This document shows, one piece after another, positions 17,917-25,408 of a DNA stretch of 64,000 nt; positions within the stretch are counted from its first letter, which is position 1; every line of letters begins with the position of its first letter. A model generated the notes under the pieces. The model was not told the origin of the DNA, ran no database searches, and worked only from the letters and a program-made list of their open reading frames with translations. Both the position numbers and the translations under genes were made by a program. Source of the stretch: Olsenella sp. kh2p3 (GTDB lineage: Bacteria > Actinomycetota > Coriobacteriia > Coriobacteriales > Atopobiaceae); assembly GCA_900119625.1 (NCBI GenBank), contig FPKD01000001.1, positions 248,001 to 312,000 on the forward strand, in the 5' to 3' direction.

Positions 17917-18008
17917 CCCCTTGGTGCCACCAGACTATTGCACACCGAAGACTCTTGCCGTTGCGCGCCCGGGCGACCCTCGGAATGCCATGTCAAGCAG
18001 AGCAGGAA

Positions 18009-18100
18009 ACCTCACACGTGTTATTTCTACTTTGATATTAGGTCATTCTCAACTGGGGTTTTGCCGACTCACATCAAAAAAGAAATATCACGTGTGAGGT
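18009..18100. repeat. 92-bp element with 20-bp inverted repeats
   Basis: ACCTCACACGTGTTATTTCT at 18009-18028 and its complement with one mismatch at 18081-18100, spaced by 52 bp of AT-richer DNA. Only one copy in the window. The right end overlaps the first unit of the 13-bp repeat. Confidence 0.75.
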
Positions 18101-18186
18101 TGCCGTACAAGGCAGCCATGCGAAGTTGCCGCACGAGGTTGCCGTACAAGGCAGCCGCGCGAGGTTGCCGTGTGAGGTTGTCCGGC
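18096..18186. repeat. 13-bp tandem repeat, about seven units
   Basis: Units at 18096, 18109, 18122, 18135, 18148, 18161 and 18174. Consensus GAGGTTGCCGYRC, with every third unit a variant (AAGGCAGCCRYGC), giving a 39-bp super-period (22 identical bases at 18096-18117 and 18135-18156). Confidence 0.8.
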
Positions 18187-18199
18187 GCGGGGGGCAGTG

Positions 18200-19018
18200 C
18201 TACGCCGAGAAGGGCCACTCGCCGGCGGCGAGGGCCTCAACCGCCGCGGCAACGGCGTCGTCCTCACATCGGCCAATGTGCCAGCGAGCCGCGCGAGCCG
18301 CCTCGGGTTGGGCGTTGGCAACCGCCACGGAGTTGGGCACCACCGAGAAGAGCGGCAGGTCGTTGCCGGCGTCGCCAAACACCACGACCTCGCTCTCGTC
18401 AATGCCGAGAAGCTCGAACAGCAGACGCGCACCCGTACCCTTGTTGTAGCCGTGCGGCATCACGTTGGAGAAGCCCGCATGCGCGTAGTCCAAATCAAGC
18501 TCGGGAACCTCGCGTGCCGCCCGCGCGATAAGCTCCCGCGTACCAGCCTCGTCCGTGTCGACAAACACGTTTGACTTCACCACCACATCCGGCACGGCAT
18601 CGACCGGCACGCACTTCTCAGCGTATGCAGGGAAGGGGCGTCTAAGGTCTTCTCGGCTTCCGGCAACCAGCAGCGGCGTACCACCGTCAAAGCAAAGAAG
18701 CCCGGAATGGGGAACGTCCGCGAGCATTGCCGCCAGCCGGACGAGCGCGTCGTGCGGCTGATGCTCCTCGTGGACCAGCTTGCCGCCAAGGTAGACCTGC
18801 AAGCCATTGGTTGCAAGGCAGGTGGCGCAGCAGGCGGCGTCTCCGCCAAAGAAAGGCGGAATCCAGTCGATGCCGCGGCCGCTTGCCGGCCCAATGGCAA
18901 TACCTGCGTCAAGCGCTGCGTGGAACGCCGAGACCGTGCGCGGAGAAACCTGCGTGTTCCCCTTGGGAAGAATGGTCCCATCAATGTCGCAAAGGATGAG
19001 TTTGGTGTTTCTCGGCAT
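18200..19018 (-). CDS. Cof-type HAD superfamily hydrolase (sugar-phosphate phosphatase-like)
   Basis: 272 residues, cytosolic. HAD motif I is LCDIDGTILPKG (nucleophile Asp), motif II is PASGRG, and motifs III/IV appear as the Lys in GYNKGTGARLL and VVFGDAGNDLPLFSVV. A type C2 cap lies between roughly residues 80 and 190, as in Cof/YbiV phosphatases acting on sugar phosphates or flavin precursors. It is followed on the minus strand only by non-coding repeats and has 30 bp between it and the DUF4097 gene upstream, so it may be the third gene of the PadR unit. Confidence 0.85.
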   Translation of the reverse strand: MPRNTKLILCDIDGTILPKGNTQVSPRTVSAFHAALDAGIAIGPASGRGIDWIPPFFGGDAACCATCLATNGLQVYLGGKLVHEEHQPHDALVRLAAMLADVPHSGLLCFDGGTPLLVAGSREDLRRPFPAYAEKCVPVDAVPDVVVKSNVFVDTDEAGTRELIARAAREVPELDLDYAHAGFSNVMPHGYNKGTGARLLFELLGIDESEVVVFGDAGNDLPLFSVVPNSVAVANAQPEAARAARWHIGRCEDDAVAAAVEALAAGEWPFSA

Positions 19019-19048
19019 TTCTCCCCCGCAATCTCCGCACCGCCTGCG

Positions 19049-19888
19049 CTACAGGGCGGTCACGGTAACGTCTCCCATCTCGGCGCTGACATCAACGATT
19101 CTCTCGCCAGTACCCCTTACCACTGTACCCGGCGAAACCTCGTTTCCGTCGAGAATTATCTCGCCCATGTCAACGGAGAGCCTGAGCGTTGCGTTGGAGA
19201 GGTCGACGTCGCGCACGTCGACATCGCCCATCTGGGAGGAGACATCGGTGCGCGCAGCCTCCACGCCCTGCAGGTCGACGCCGCCAAGCTGCGTCGTGGC
19301 ATCGATGGACGAGAGCTCTGCCGTCGAGGGGACCACGACGGTGATGACAATGCCGTCCGACGCCTGCGTGCCCGCGCTGCTTGTCTGCGTTTGCGTCACG
19401 TGGAGCACGCCATCTTGCACCTCGTACTCAAACGAAGTGTTCGCGGCGCCGCTATAGCTCACCCGCGCAACGTCACCGCTCTTGATCACCACGTCTCCGC
19501 AGGCCGCGCTCACATCTACGGACGAGAAGTCCTCTGCAATGGTCGCATCCACGTTGCCAGCATGCGGATCTGCCTCCGCACGGCCACAAAAGGCCACCCA
19601 GCACACGCAGCACACCGCAATGACGCCGAGAACCAGCGCCACGATGCGTCCCGGATGCCACTTGCGTGCTGGTTGCGGAGTTACCCCAAGCGACTCGAGC
19701 ACCTCGTCTGGGTTGCCAAACTCGGCTATGATCGCTTTTGCTGCGTCTTTCTCGGGCATGCCCTGGGCGAGAAGCTCGGCGTACTTGTCTTCCATCATCT
19801 GGCCAAGCTCGTCCTTCGCGCGGTGCACCTCGGGCGTCTGGGGAAGCTTTGAGAACACAGACTCGAGAAAATCCCTGATGTCATCCAT
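19049..19888 (-). CDS. HAAS-domain protein with transmembrane helix and DUF4097-like beta-helix domain
   Basis: 279 residues. Residues 1-70 form an alpha-helical HAAS/DUF1700-type domain (RDFLESVFSKLPQTPEVHRA...IIAEFGNPDEVLESLG), the usual partner of PadR regulators. One membrane helix follows (IVALVLGVIAVCCVCWVAF, about 80-100). The extracytoplasmic half is a repetitive beta-rich domain of the DUF4097 type (VDVSAACGDVVIKSGDVARV, repeated MGDVDVRDV). The start overlaps the padR stop as TGATG, so the two are translationally coupled. HAAS proteins are thought to transmit a signal to the coupled PadR; the ligand is unknown. Confidence 0.82.
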   Translation of the reverse strand: MDDIRDFLESVFSKLPQTPEVHRAKDELGQMMEDKYAELLAQGMPEKDAAKAIIAEFGNPDEVLESLGVTPQPARKWHPGRIVALVLGVIAVCCVCWVAFCGRAEADPHAGNVDATIAEDFSSVDVSAACGDVVIKSGDVARVSYSGAANTSFEYEVQDGVLHVTQTQTSSAGTQASDGIVITVVVPSTAELSSIDATTQLGGVDLQGVEAARTDVSSQMGDVDVRDVDLSNATLRLSVDMGEIILDGNEVSPGTVVRGTGERIVDVSAEMGDVTVTAL

Positions 19889-20229
19889 CACGCACCGCAC
19901 CCTTCCATAAACCGGCCGACAACGTCCTTGGTGAGCTTCCACTCTCGGCATCGTGCCTGGTAGTGGTCAATTCCCGCTGGTGTGATGCGATAGTAGGTGC
20001 GTCGTTTGCCGTTCTCCGCAACCTGCGGGAACGACTCGACGAGGCCACCCTTCTCCAGGCGCGCAAACGCCGAGTAGAGCGTGGTCTCCTTTACCATGTA
20101 GAGGTCACCCGAGATTTGTCGGATGCGCTTCGAGACCTCGTAGCCATAGGACGGCCCCTGCAGGAGCACGCAAAGAATCATGGGGTCGATGTATCCGCGG
20201 ATAAAGTCGCTGCTTATCTCGTCAGGCAC
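19888..20229 (-). CDS. PadR family transcriptional regulator
   Basis: 113 residues. The N-terminal winged helix reads GYIDPMILCVLLQGPSYGYEVSKRI, then YMVKETTLYSAFARLEKGGLVES (recognition helix) and GKRRTYYRITPAG (wing), a textbook PadR-s1 protein with a short C-terminal dimerisation helix. It lies first in a two- or three-gene minus-strand unit with the HAAS/DUF4097 membrane protein. A double palindrome immediately upstream (20246-20305) is very probably its own operator, so autorepression is expected. Confidence 0.92.
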   Translation of the reverse strand: MPDEISSDFIRGYIDPMILCVLLQGPSYGYEVSKRIRQISGDLYMVKETTLYSAFARLEKGGLVESFPQVAENGKRRTYYRITPAGIDHYQARCREWKLTKDVVGRFMEGCGA

Positions 20230-20245
20230 GAGACACCTCCCGCAA

Positions 20246-20305
20246 CGTACTACGTCTGTCGTAGTATCTTCGCTACTGGAAGGATACTACGACAGACGTA
20301 GTACG
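20246..20305. promoter_or_regulatory. Double palindromic operator, probably for PadR
   Basis: TACTACGTCTGTCGTAGTA (20248-20266) and TACTACGACAGACGTAGTA (20285-20303), each nearly self-palindromic, together forming a perfect 23-bp inverted repeat separated by 14 bp. The site begins 17 bp upstream of the padR start. The two centres are 37 bp apart, about 3.5 helical turns. Confidence 0.85.
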
Positions 20306-20421
20306 TGACGAGAGGGGCTTTCGATGCCGCAGACGCTTGGATAACGCCGCCGGACGGCGACCTGCGTGCATCCTTCTCAACGTCCAACGTCCTTCTCGCC
20401 AGGCCGTTCGGCTCTCTCATT

Positions 20422-20507
20422 GCAGAGAATATCTCCTTTTTCTTAAACGCCGGTCGCGTTTCCGCAGGTAAGCGATATCGGTTTTAAGAAAGGGAGCTAT
20501 TCTCCGC
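20422..20507. repeat. GGAGAATA-type palindromic element, copy 1
   Basis: An 86-bp element, left end GCAGAGAATATCTCC then CTTTTTCTTAAA, right end TTTAAGAAAGGGAGCTATTC then TCCGC. The interior has CAGGTAAGCGATATCGG, almost identical to the interior of the second copy at 33557-33639. Confidence 0.82.
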
Positions 20508-20576
20508 AGGCGAGGGCAACGTGCGCACGGGTCGGCGACGGGCGGAGGGGCCAACGGGGCCATCGCGCAGAGAAAA

Positions 20577-20720
20577 GCCCTCCGGCGAGAAAACGACGCC
20601 GGAGGGACAACTTTGGAAGCAACCGCTGCGAAAACGAGCCCTCCGGCGCCGTAATGACGCCGGAGGGCAGCCTGCGTACGAGATCGCGTCGAAAACGGGC
20701 CTCCCGGCGCCGCTCCAAAG
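20577..20720 (+). repeat. 61-bp-period palindromic repeat, array B (two units plus a partial)
   Basis: Units start at 20577, 20638 and 20699, exactly 61 bp apart. Each full unit has a perfect 10-bp stem CCCTCCGGCG...CGCCGGAGGG, a variable linker with a GTACG-like centre in unit 2, and ends in CGAAAACG. The third unit decays after CCTCCCGGCGCC. The stretch 20508-20576 next to it shows nothing recognisable. Confidence 0.87.
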
Positions 20721-20760
20721 GGGGGATGAGAGGCGCCGAAAGGTCCGGAAACACACCCGC

Positions 20761-21402
20761 TTACTGGGCCACGTAAAAGCGCGGATGCTTCATGAGCGCA
20801 GTGTTGCCATCCACCACCGACGACTGCGCCAAGTGAACCACCATGCGCTCCATGTCCAACACGCGCATCGAGGATTTCTCAGTCGCAGCGTTGAGCGCAT
20901 CCTCCGCACCGACGTAGCCGGCAGAAAGCGCACCCCGCATAAGCGCAATAACCTGCACGGCATAACGCTGCTCGTCGGTCATCTTTCCCTGATCGCCGCC
21001 GTTTGCAAGCCTTGCCGCCGTATCAAAGTAGCCACCTCGAAACGTCTCGGCATCCTCGTCGGAAAGGCCCAGCCCCGAGATGACTCTCGCAATCATCTCG
21101 TCCTCCAGGGCCTCCTTGACCTTGTCCTTGAAGCGCCCGCTCGAGTTCCAGAGCTTCATTGCCGAGAGAAGCACAACCTGCCACACGCCAACTTCCCTCG
21201 CCCGCACGCACGTCTCGTCAGCGCTGTCAGAGCAAAGACCATGCACCTCATCGCTCTGGCAAACATCATTGGCGCACTGCTCAACAATCCCATACAGCAC
21301 GTCAACGTACTCGTCAAAGCTCAGATTCACCTCGGGGCGCGGCTTGGGAACCATCTCCTTGAGCCTGCCCATCATGCCAGAGAAGTCCATGGTCTGCTCC
21401 AT
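20761..21402 (-). CDS. Protein of unknown function, last gene of the PTS/hexulose operon
   Basis: 213 residues, not recognised. It is soluble, mostly alpha-helical by composition, without signal peptide or membrane segment. It begins MEQTMDFSGMMGRLKEMVPK and has three Cys in the segment CANDVCQSDEVHGLC and another shortly after. Its start overlaps the stop of the upstream isomerase gene as TAATG, the same arrangement used between the other genes here, so it is translationally coupled and belongs to the pathway. It could be a regulator, adaptor or uncharacterised enzyme; nothing in the sequence decides this. Confidence 0.75.
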   Translation of the reverse strand: MEQTMDFSGMMGRLKEMVPKPRPEVNLSFDEYVDVLYGIVEQCANDVCQSDEVHGLCSDSADETCVRAREVGVWQVVLLSAMKLWNSSGRFKDKVKEALEDEMIARVISGLGLSDEDAETFRGGYFDTAARLANGGDQGKMTDEQRYAVQVIALMRGALSAGYVGAEDALNAATEKSSMRVLDMERMVVHLAQSSVVDGNTALMKHPRFYVAQ

Positions 21403-21962
21403 TACTCCAAGTTAGCGTGACGATCCTTGACGTCTTTCTCGGTCCAACCCTTACGCCCCATTATCTCCAGAGCAACAATGTCGCCAAGGAGAAAAAGCTC
21501 CTGCTCAACGAGGGTGGACATAGGCTGCTTGGACGCATACTCCCCAGGGCCCGCAAACTTGGTGCGACCACGAAGAAGAAGACGGTTTGAGGCGAGCGAA
21601 TCAATCGTGCTCCCCGGCGTGCACCCAATGTAGAAGACGTCAGCGCCCTTCTCGCGCGCAATACGACCTATCTCGGCGGGCAGCTTGCTCTCCCCCGAGC
21701 TTGACCCGATAAGTACAAGGTCACGCTCGCGCACGGGCATCTCGGTCTCGTCGCCCACATAGTTGATGTCGATCCCCAGGTGCTTCAAGCGCTTGACCCA
21801 CGCCTTAAGCGAGATGAGCATCCTCCCTACGCCCATCACAAGGACGCGCCGCCCAGGCACCATTAGCTCGTCGACAAGGCAATCTAGCTGCGCGTCATCA
21901 ATAGATGGGAGGGTCTCTCCAAGCTCCTTGAGGACAAGGGCTGTCGAGTCCCTCCCAGCCAT
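21402..21962 (-). CDS. SIS-domain isomerase, 6-phospho-3-hexuloisomerase (PHI/HxlB)-like
   Basis: 186 residues, the usual PHI length and a single SIS domain. Characteristic segments are RRVLVMGVGRMLISLKAWV, RLKHLGIDINYVGDETEMPV, LVLIGSSSGESKLPAEI (phosphosugar-binding Ser cluster) and FYIGCTPGSTIDSLAS. PHI interconverts D-arabino-3-hexulose 6-phosphate and fructose 6-phosphate, normally in the formaldehyde-fixing RuMP pathway. No hexulose-phosphate synthase is present here. Instead its neighbours are a dehydrogenase (TAATG overlap upstream), an epimerase and a PTS, so it probably handles a 3-ketohexose phosphate made by oxidation. Confidence 0.8.
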   Translation of the reverse strand: MAGRDSTALVLKELGETLPSIDDAQLDCLVDELMVPGRRVLVMGVGRMLISLKAWVKRLKHLGIDINYVGDETEMPVRERDLVLIGSSSGESKLPAEIGRIAREKGADVFYIGCTPGSTIDSLASNRLLLRGRTKFAGPGEYASKQPMSTLVEQELFLLGDIVALEIMGRKGWTEKDVKDRHANLE

Positions 21963-23017
21963 TACTCTGCCTCCGGCACGTACATTGCCTTGCAGATGAG
22001 AATCGAGTGATCGTTGATTCCCGAGCAGAGTGCGGGAAGCCCGTCCAGCGAGCTCTTGTGCGTGATGAGGTCGGTGACCTGCATCTTGCCCTCATCGAGC
22101 ATGCGTACAGTGTAGTGCCACTCGTTGATGGGCGTGTCTGCATAGTGGGAGTTCCAGATGCCCTTGAGGCTCAGCTCCTTGCGCAGGATCTGGCTGTGCT
22201 GCGCAAGCTTGATGGTGGTATCGCTCGCCGGATTGCCCATCATGACAACGGTTCCAAAGGTACGCGTGCACTCGATGGCCTGTCCCAGACCAGATCCGCT
22301 GCCAGTGCCCTCAATGGCCACGTCAACGCCCCTGCCGTGCGTAAGCTCGCGCACGCGCTCAACGAGGTCGACCTCCTTGGAGTCGATGACCTCGCACCCA
22401 TGCGCGCGGGCAAACTCGCACTTCTCCTCGACGATCTCGGAGAGGACCACCGACGCCCCAAAGAGCTTTGCCCAGCGAGCAGCCATAATTCCGATGGGCC
22501 CCGCACCCATGATGAGCACGTTCATGCCCGCGGTGACCCCGCCCTTCCTCACGGCATGCTGGGCAACCGTGCAAGGCTCGGTCATCGCAAGGGCCTCGCC
22601 AGGAGTCTCCGGATTGGCCGAAGGAACGAAGTGCCAGGCGGAGGGAATAAGGCAATACTCCGCAAAGCCGCCGTCACTTCTCGACCCAAGGTAGTCATAG
22701 TCCTCGCACATGGCATAGTTTGCCGAGAGGCACGGGTCGCACTTCCTGCACGGTATGCAGGGGAATATCGCGCCACGCTTCCCCACGAGGGACTTGTCGG
22801 CATCCTCCCCCACCTCGACTATGGTGCCGCCAAACTCATGGCCAATCGTAAGGGGATAGCGCTGCCTGCTTGTTCCGAGCTTGAAGATCCTCGGGATGTC
22901 AGACCCGCAGACCCCGCATCCCTCTACCTTGAGCAGCAGCTGATTGCCGACAGGCTTGGGTATCGAGACGTCATCGGTGGTGAACTCGCCAATGCGATGG
23001 AGCCTGCATGCCTTCAT
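21962..23017 (-). CDS. Zinc-dependent medium-chain dehydrogenase (hexitol/sugar-phosphate dehydrogenase-like)
   Basis: 351 residues. The catalytic zinc site is visible at GCGVCGSDIPRI (Cys), IGHEFGGTIVEVG (His, Glu), and the structural zinc loop at CIPCRKCDPCLSANYAMCED. The NAD-binding glycine motif is LIMGAGPIGIMAARWAKLFG. It resembles galactitol-1-phosphate and sorbitol dehydrogenases. The ATG at 23017 (MKACRLHRIGE) follows GAAGGAACG; upstream in-frame starts to 23125 lack a ribosome-binding site. Placed between PTS IIB and the PHI-like isomerase, it likely oxidises the phosphorylated sugar delivered by the PTS. The position oxidised is unknown. Confidence 0.83.
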   Translation of the reverse strand: MKACRLHRIGEFTTDDVSIPKPVGNQLLLKVEGCGVCGSDIPRIFKLGTSRQRYPLTIGHEFGGTIVEVGEDADKSLVGKRGAIFPCIPCRKCDPCLSANYAMCEDYDYLGSRSDGGFAEYCLIPSAWHFVPSANPETPGEALAMTEPCTVAQHAVRKGGVTAGMNVLIMGAGPIGIMAARWAKLFGASVVLSEIVEEKCEFARAHGCEVIDSKEVDLVERVRELTHGRGVDVAIEGTGSGSGLGQAIECTRTFGTVVMMGNPASDTTIKLAQHSQILRKELSLKGIWNSHYADTPINEWHYTVRMLDEGKMQVTDLITHKSSLDGLPALCSGINDHSILICKAMYVPEAE

Positions 23018-23138
23018 CGTTCCTTCGTGGTACGCAGATGGCGAGAGGTATCGTGAGAAGTCCATATGTGCGTCATTCCCATCTTTCGAAGTCGTTGTTG
23101 CTCGCTCACAGTCGCCTTCGCGCACGGAATGGGGAGGC

Positions 23139-23624
23139 CTACTTCTTGAGCAGCCCCTCGACGCTTACGGCGTTGTTTGCGGGTACGATCCTGATTTCAA
23201 CTTTCACGCCCTTGGCAACGAGCTCCTTGAAGATCTCTCGCTCCTCGGGTGAAGCGGCAATGTTCTTGTAGAACTTCTTCCTTCCAGCCGACATGCCCAT
23301 GCCGCCAATGTTCACGAAGTCAATGTCGACGCCCGCATCAACCAGGCGCTTAATGGTGAGCGGGAACTTCACCAGCAGAATGGTCTGCTGAGGGAGGCCC
23401 TCCTTCAGCTTGGGGGCCGCATCATCCACCGAGAGCGTCTCGATGGTCGTTCCCTCGGGGAGCAGCAGCTGGAACATCTTGGTCATGAATGGGTCTTTGC
23501 TCACCTGGTCATCCACAACCATGATGTGGGCGCACTCCGGGAACTGGTGGATCCATGCCGTCATAACCTGGCCATGGATAAGACGATCGTCGATACGGGT
23601 AAACACAAGGTTCTTCACGCTCAT
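23139..23624 (-). CDS. PTS mannose/sorbose-family EIIB component
   Basis: 161 residues, a cytoplasmic phosphocarrier. The phospho-accepting histidine is H17 in FTRIDDRLIHGQVMTAW, the signature of the mannose-family IIB. It is followed by HIMVVDDQVSKDP and the C-terminal half with VNIGGMGMSAGRKKFYKN, all typical. It receives phosphate from the IIA protein (26275-26691) and passes it to sugar entering via IIC/IID (25408-26172, 24578-25408). Unusually for the family it is separated from IID by the epimerase gene. Confidence 0.93.
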   Translation of the reverse strand: MSVKNLVFTRIDDRLIHGQVMTAWIHQFPECAHIMVVDDQVSKDPFMTKMFQLLLPEGTTIETLSVDDAAPKLKEGLPQQTILLVKFPLTIKRLVDAGVDIDFVNIGGMGMSAGRKKFYKNIAASPEEREIFKELVAKGVKVEIRIVPANNAVSVEGLLKK

Positions 23625-23681
23625 GGCTCTGCTCTCCTTTGGTTGTCGGGCCCAATTTGTCGTGCGACAAATGCGTAGCTA

Positions 23682-24365
23682 CTACGCTCGTACAATCTCG
23701 GCCTGATAGGCCCTGTACTTCTCTGAAAATGCGCTAGGACCACCCTGAATGAGCGAGGAGGTACCAACCACAAACCCCGTGGCACCTGCCTCATGCATGT
23801 GCCTGGCATTCGAAGGCGTCGTGTTGCCGTCTACCACAATGCTTATCGGGTGGTTTGCCCGAGAGGTTATCTCGGAAATCCTGCGCAGCTTGGCAAGGTG
23901 ATCTGGGACCATCTTCTGTCCGGCAAATCCCGGACTCACAGCCATGACCATGACAAAATCGAGAACATCGAGGCATTCCTCCAGATAGCTCACCGGCACG
24001 CCCGGACTTAGGGCAAGGCCCGCGGAAACGCCCATGGCCCGAAGGCTCTCGAGCAGACGATACGGCTGGAGGGAAACCTCGGGATGGAAGCTCAGCGAGT
24101 CTCCCTTGCGGAGGTCGAAATACGGGACAAAGCGCTCTGGCTCGGTAGCCATGATGTGGACATCAATCGAGAGGTCCGTAAGCTGTCGGATTGCCTTGAA
24201 GTCTTCCGAGCCGAGCATGATGTTTGGCACGTAATGCCCATCCATCACATCAAAGTGAATCCCGGCAACACCCGCCTCCTCGAAGGCGCGCACGTAGGCC
24301 TCAAGGTCCCACGGCTTGCAGCACATTACCGAGGGGTAGATGTCCACATCCTTCTTGTTTCCCAT
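23682..24365 (-). CDS. Ribulose-phosphate 3-epimerase family protein, allulose-6-phosphate 3-epimerase-like
   Basis: 227 residues, a TIM barrel of the RPE family. Metal and catalytic motifs are IHFDVMDGHYVPN, DVHIMATEPER, VMAVSPGFAGQKMVP and SIVVDGNTTPSNA. These match RPE and D-allulose-6-phosphate 3-epimerase (AlsE). The context (PTS, dehydrogenase, PHI-like isomerase) argues for the AlsE-like role of converting a ketohexose 6-phosphate epimer to fructose 6-phosphate rather than the pentose-phosphate role, but sequence alone does not separate them. It lies between IID and IIB in the operon. Confidence 0.85.
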   Translation of the reverse strand: MGNKKDVDIYPSVMCCKPWDLEAYVRAFEEAGVAGIHFDVMDGHYVPNIMLGSEDFKAIRQLTDLSIDVHIMATEPERFVPYFDLRKGDSLSFHPEVSLQPYRLLESLRAMGVSAGLALSPGVPVSYLEECLDVLDFVMVMAVSPGFAGQKMVPDHLAKLRRISEITSRANHPISIVVDGNTTPSNARHMHEAGATGFVVGTSSLIQGGPSAFSEKYRAYQAEIVRA

Positions 24366-24459
24366 GTCAACCCCCTGAAGAGCCCGCCGCGAGCGGCAAA
24401 AGGCTCATACTTGTACCGAGCCCTCGCCGCGGTGCAAGCGCTGCGGGGGCCTGGGTAGC

Positions 24460-24506
24460 GTGCCCTCCTGTCCCACTTGGACATGGCTGTTCGGACAGGA
24501 GGGCAC
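24460..24506 (-). promoter_or_regulatory. Intercistronic hairpin between IID and epimerase genes
   Basis: Perfect 14-bp stem GTGCCCTCCTGTCC / GGACAGGAGGGCAC with a 19-base loop and no T-run. It is more likely an mRNA stabiliser or processing site setting IIC/IID versus epimerase levels than a terminator. Confidence 0.6.
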
Positions 24507-24577
24507 CCGCACGTACACTGTCTTGCTTCGCTCTAGAGGCGTGCCACGGCGCGTCTTGCGTGGCAGCCGGAAACGGT

Positions 24578-25408
24578 CTAGTACAGGCCCATGAGAGCCT
24601 TGATGCCCACGAGGGCAAAGCCAACCAGGAAGATGATCAGCACCATCGTGAGGGGCTTTACCTGCTTCTTGGACAGGAGCGCCCAGGTTCCAAGAACCAC
24701 AAGGAGCGGGAGAAGGCCCGGGAGCAGCGCGTCAAAGACGCCGGTCTGCAGGTTGAGCGAAACGGTACCAAGCTCGTTGGTCCAGTCAAACTCGAGCCAG
24801 GAGAGGTCGACCTTGACGTTGCCAACGGTCATGCAACCAACGACCATGAGGCCAACGATGGAGACCGCGTCGAGGACTCTGTTGATGATGCCGCTCTGCA
24901 GCAGGTCGACGATGGCGTCGCGGCCCTTCTTGTAGCCCAGCATGTACATGTTGTAGCCGCAAGTAAGCTGGAGAATCTTGTAGCCAACATCAAAGATGAT
25001 GGGGCCTGCGAAGTTGCCAGCAAGGGCAAGCTGAATGCAGATGCCGGCGAGGATTGGGTAGGCAATCGACTGCGAGACGGTGTCGCCAATGCCTGCCATG
25101 GGGCCCATGAGCGAAGAGCGCATCAGCATGATGTCATCTGCGGAGATGTCCGCGCCCTCGGCCCTCTTCTCCTCCATGGCGCAGGTGATGCCGTTGATGA
25201 TCGTGCCCATCCAAGAGGGTTCGGTGTTATAGAACACCAGGTACTTCTTGAGCTCCTCGGCCTGTTTATCCTCGGGATATAGCTCGCGGATGACCGGCAC
25301 GAACGCGTTCGTGTTGCCAAGGCCCTGGAGTCGCTCGTAGTTGTAGCAAGTCTCGGATGAATAGGTGAGCAGCCAGTTCTTGACGAGTGTCTTCTTCGAG
25401 AGCGCCAT
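24578..25408 (-). CDS. PTS mannose/sorbose-family EIID component
   Basis: 276 residues, membrane subunit of the permease. Family features: NWLLTYSSETCYNYERLQGLG near the N-terminus, a cytoplasmic helical part with SSLMGPMAGIGDTV (the conserved GP-x-x-G-I-G-D motif), and C-terminal membrane helices. Length is normal for IID, in contrast with the longer paralogue at 37305-38405. Its ATG overlaps the IIC stop as TAATG. Confidence 0.92.
   Translation of the reverse strand: MALSKKTLVKNWLLTYSSETCYNYERLQGLGNTNAFVPVIRELYPEDKQAEELKKYLVFYNTEPSWMGTIINGITCAMEEKRAEGADISADDIMLMRSSLMGPMAGIGDTVSQSIAYPILAGICIQLALAGNFAGPIIFDVGYKILQLTCGYNMYMLGYKKGRDAIVDLLQSGIINRVLDAVSIVGLMVVGCMTVGNVKVDLSWLEFDWTNELGTVSLNLQTGVFDALLPGLLPLLVVLGTWALLSKKQVKPLTMVLIIFLVGFALVGIKALMGLY

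Noticed and set aside
21402..21962. Formaldehyde-fixing RuMP cycle
   Set aside because: Only the PHI-like half is present; no hexulose-phosphate synthase occurs in the window and the context is a PTS operon.
24460..24506. Rho-independent terminator between IID and the epimerase gene
   Set aside because: Strong stem but no T-run, a long loop, and downstream genes clearly belong to the same pathway; treated as an intercistronic hairpin.
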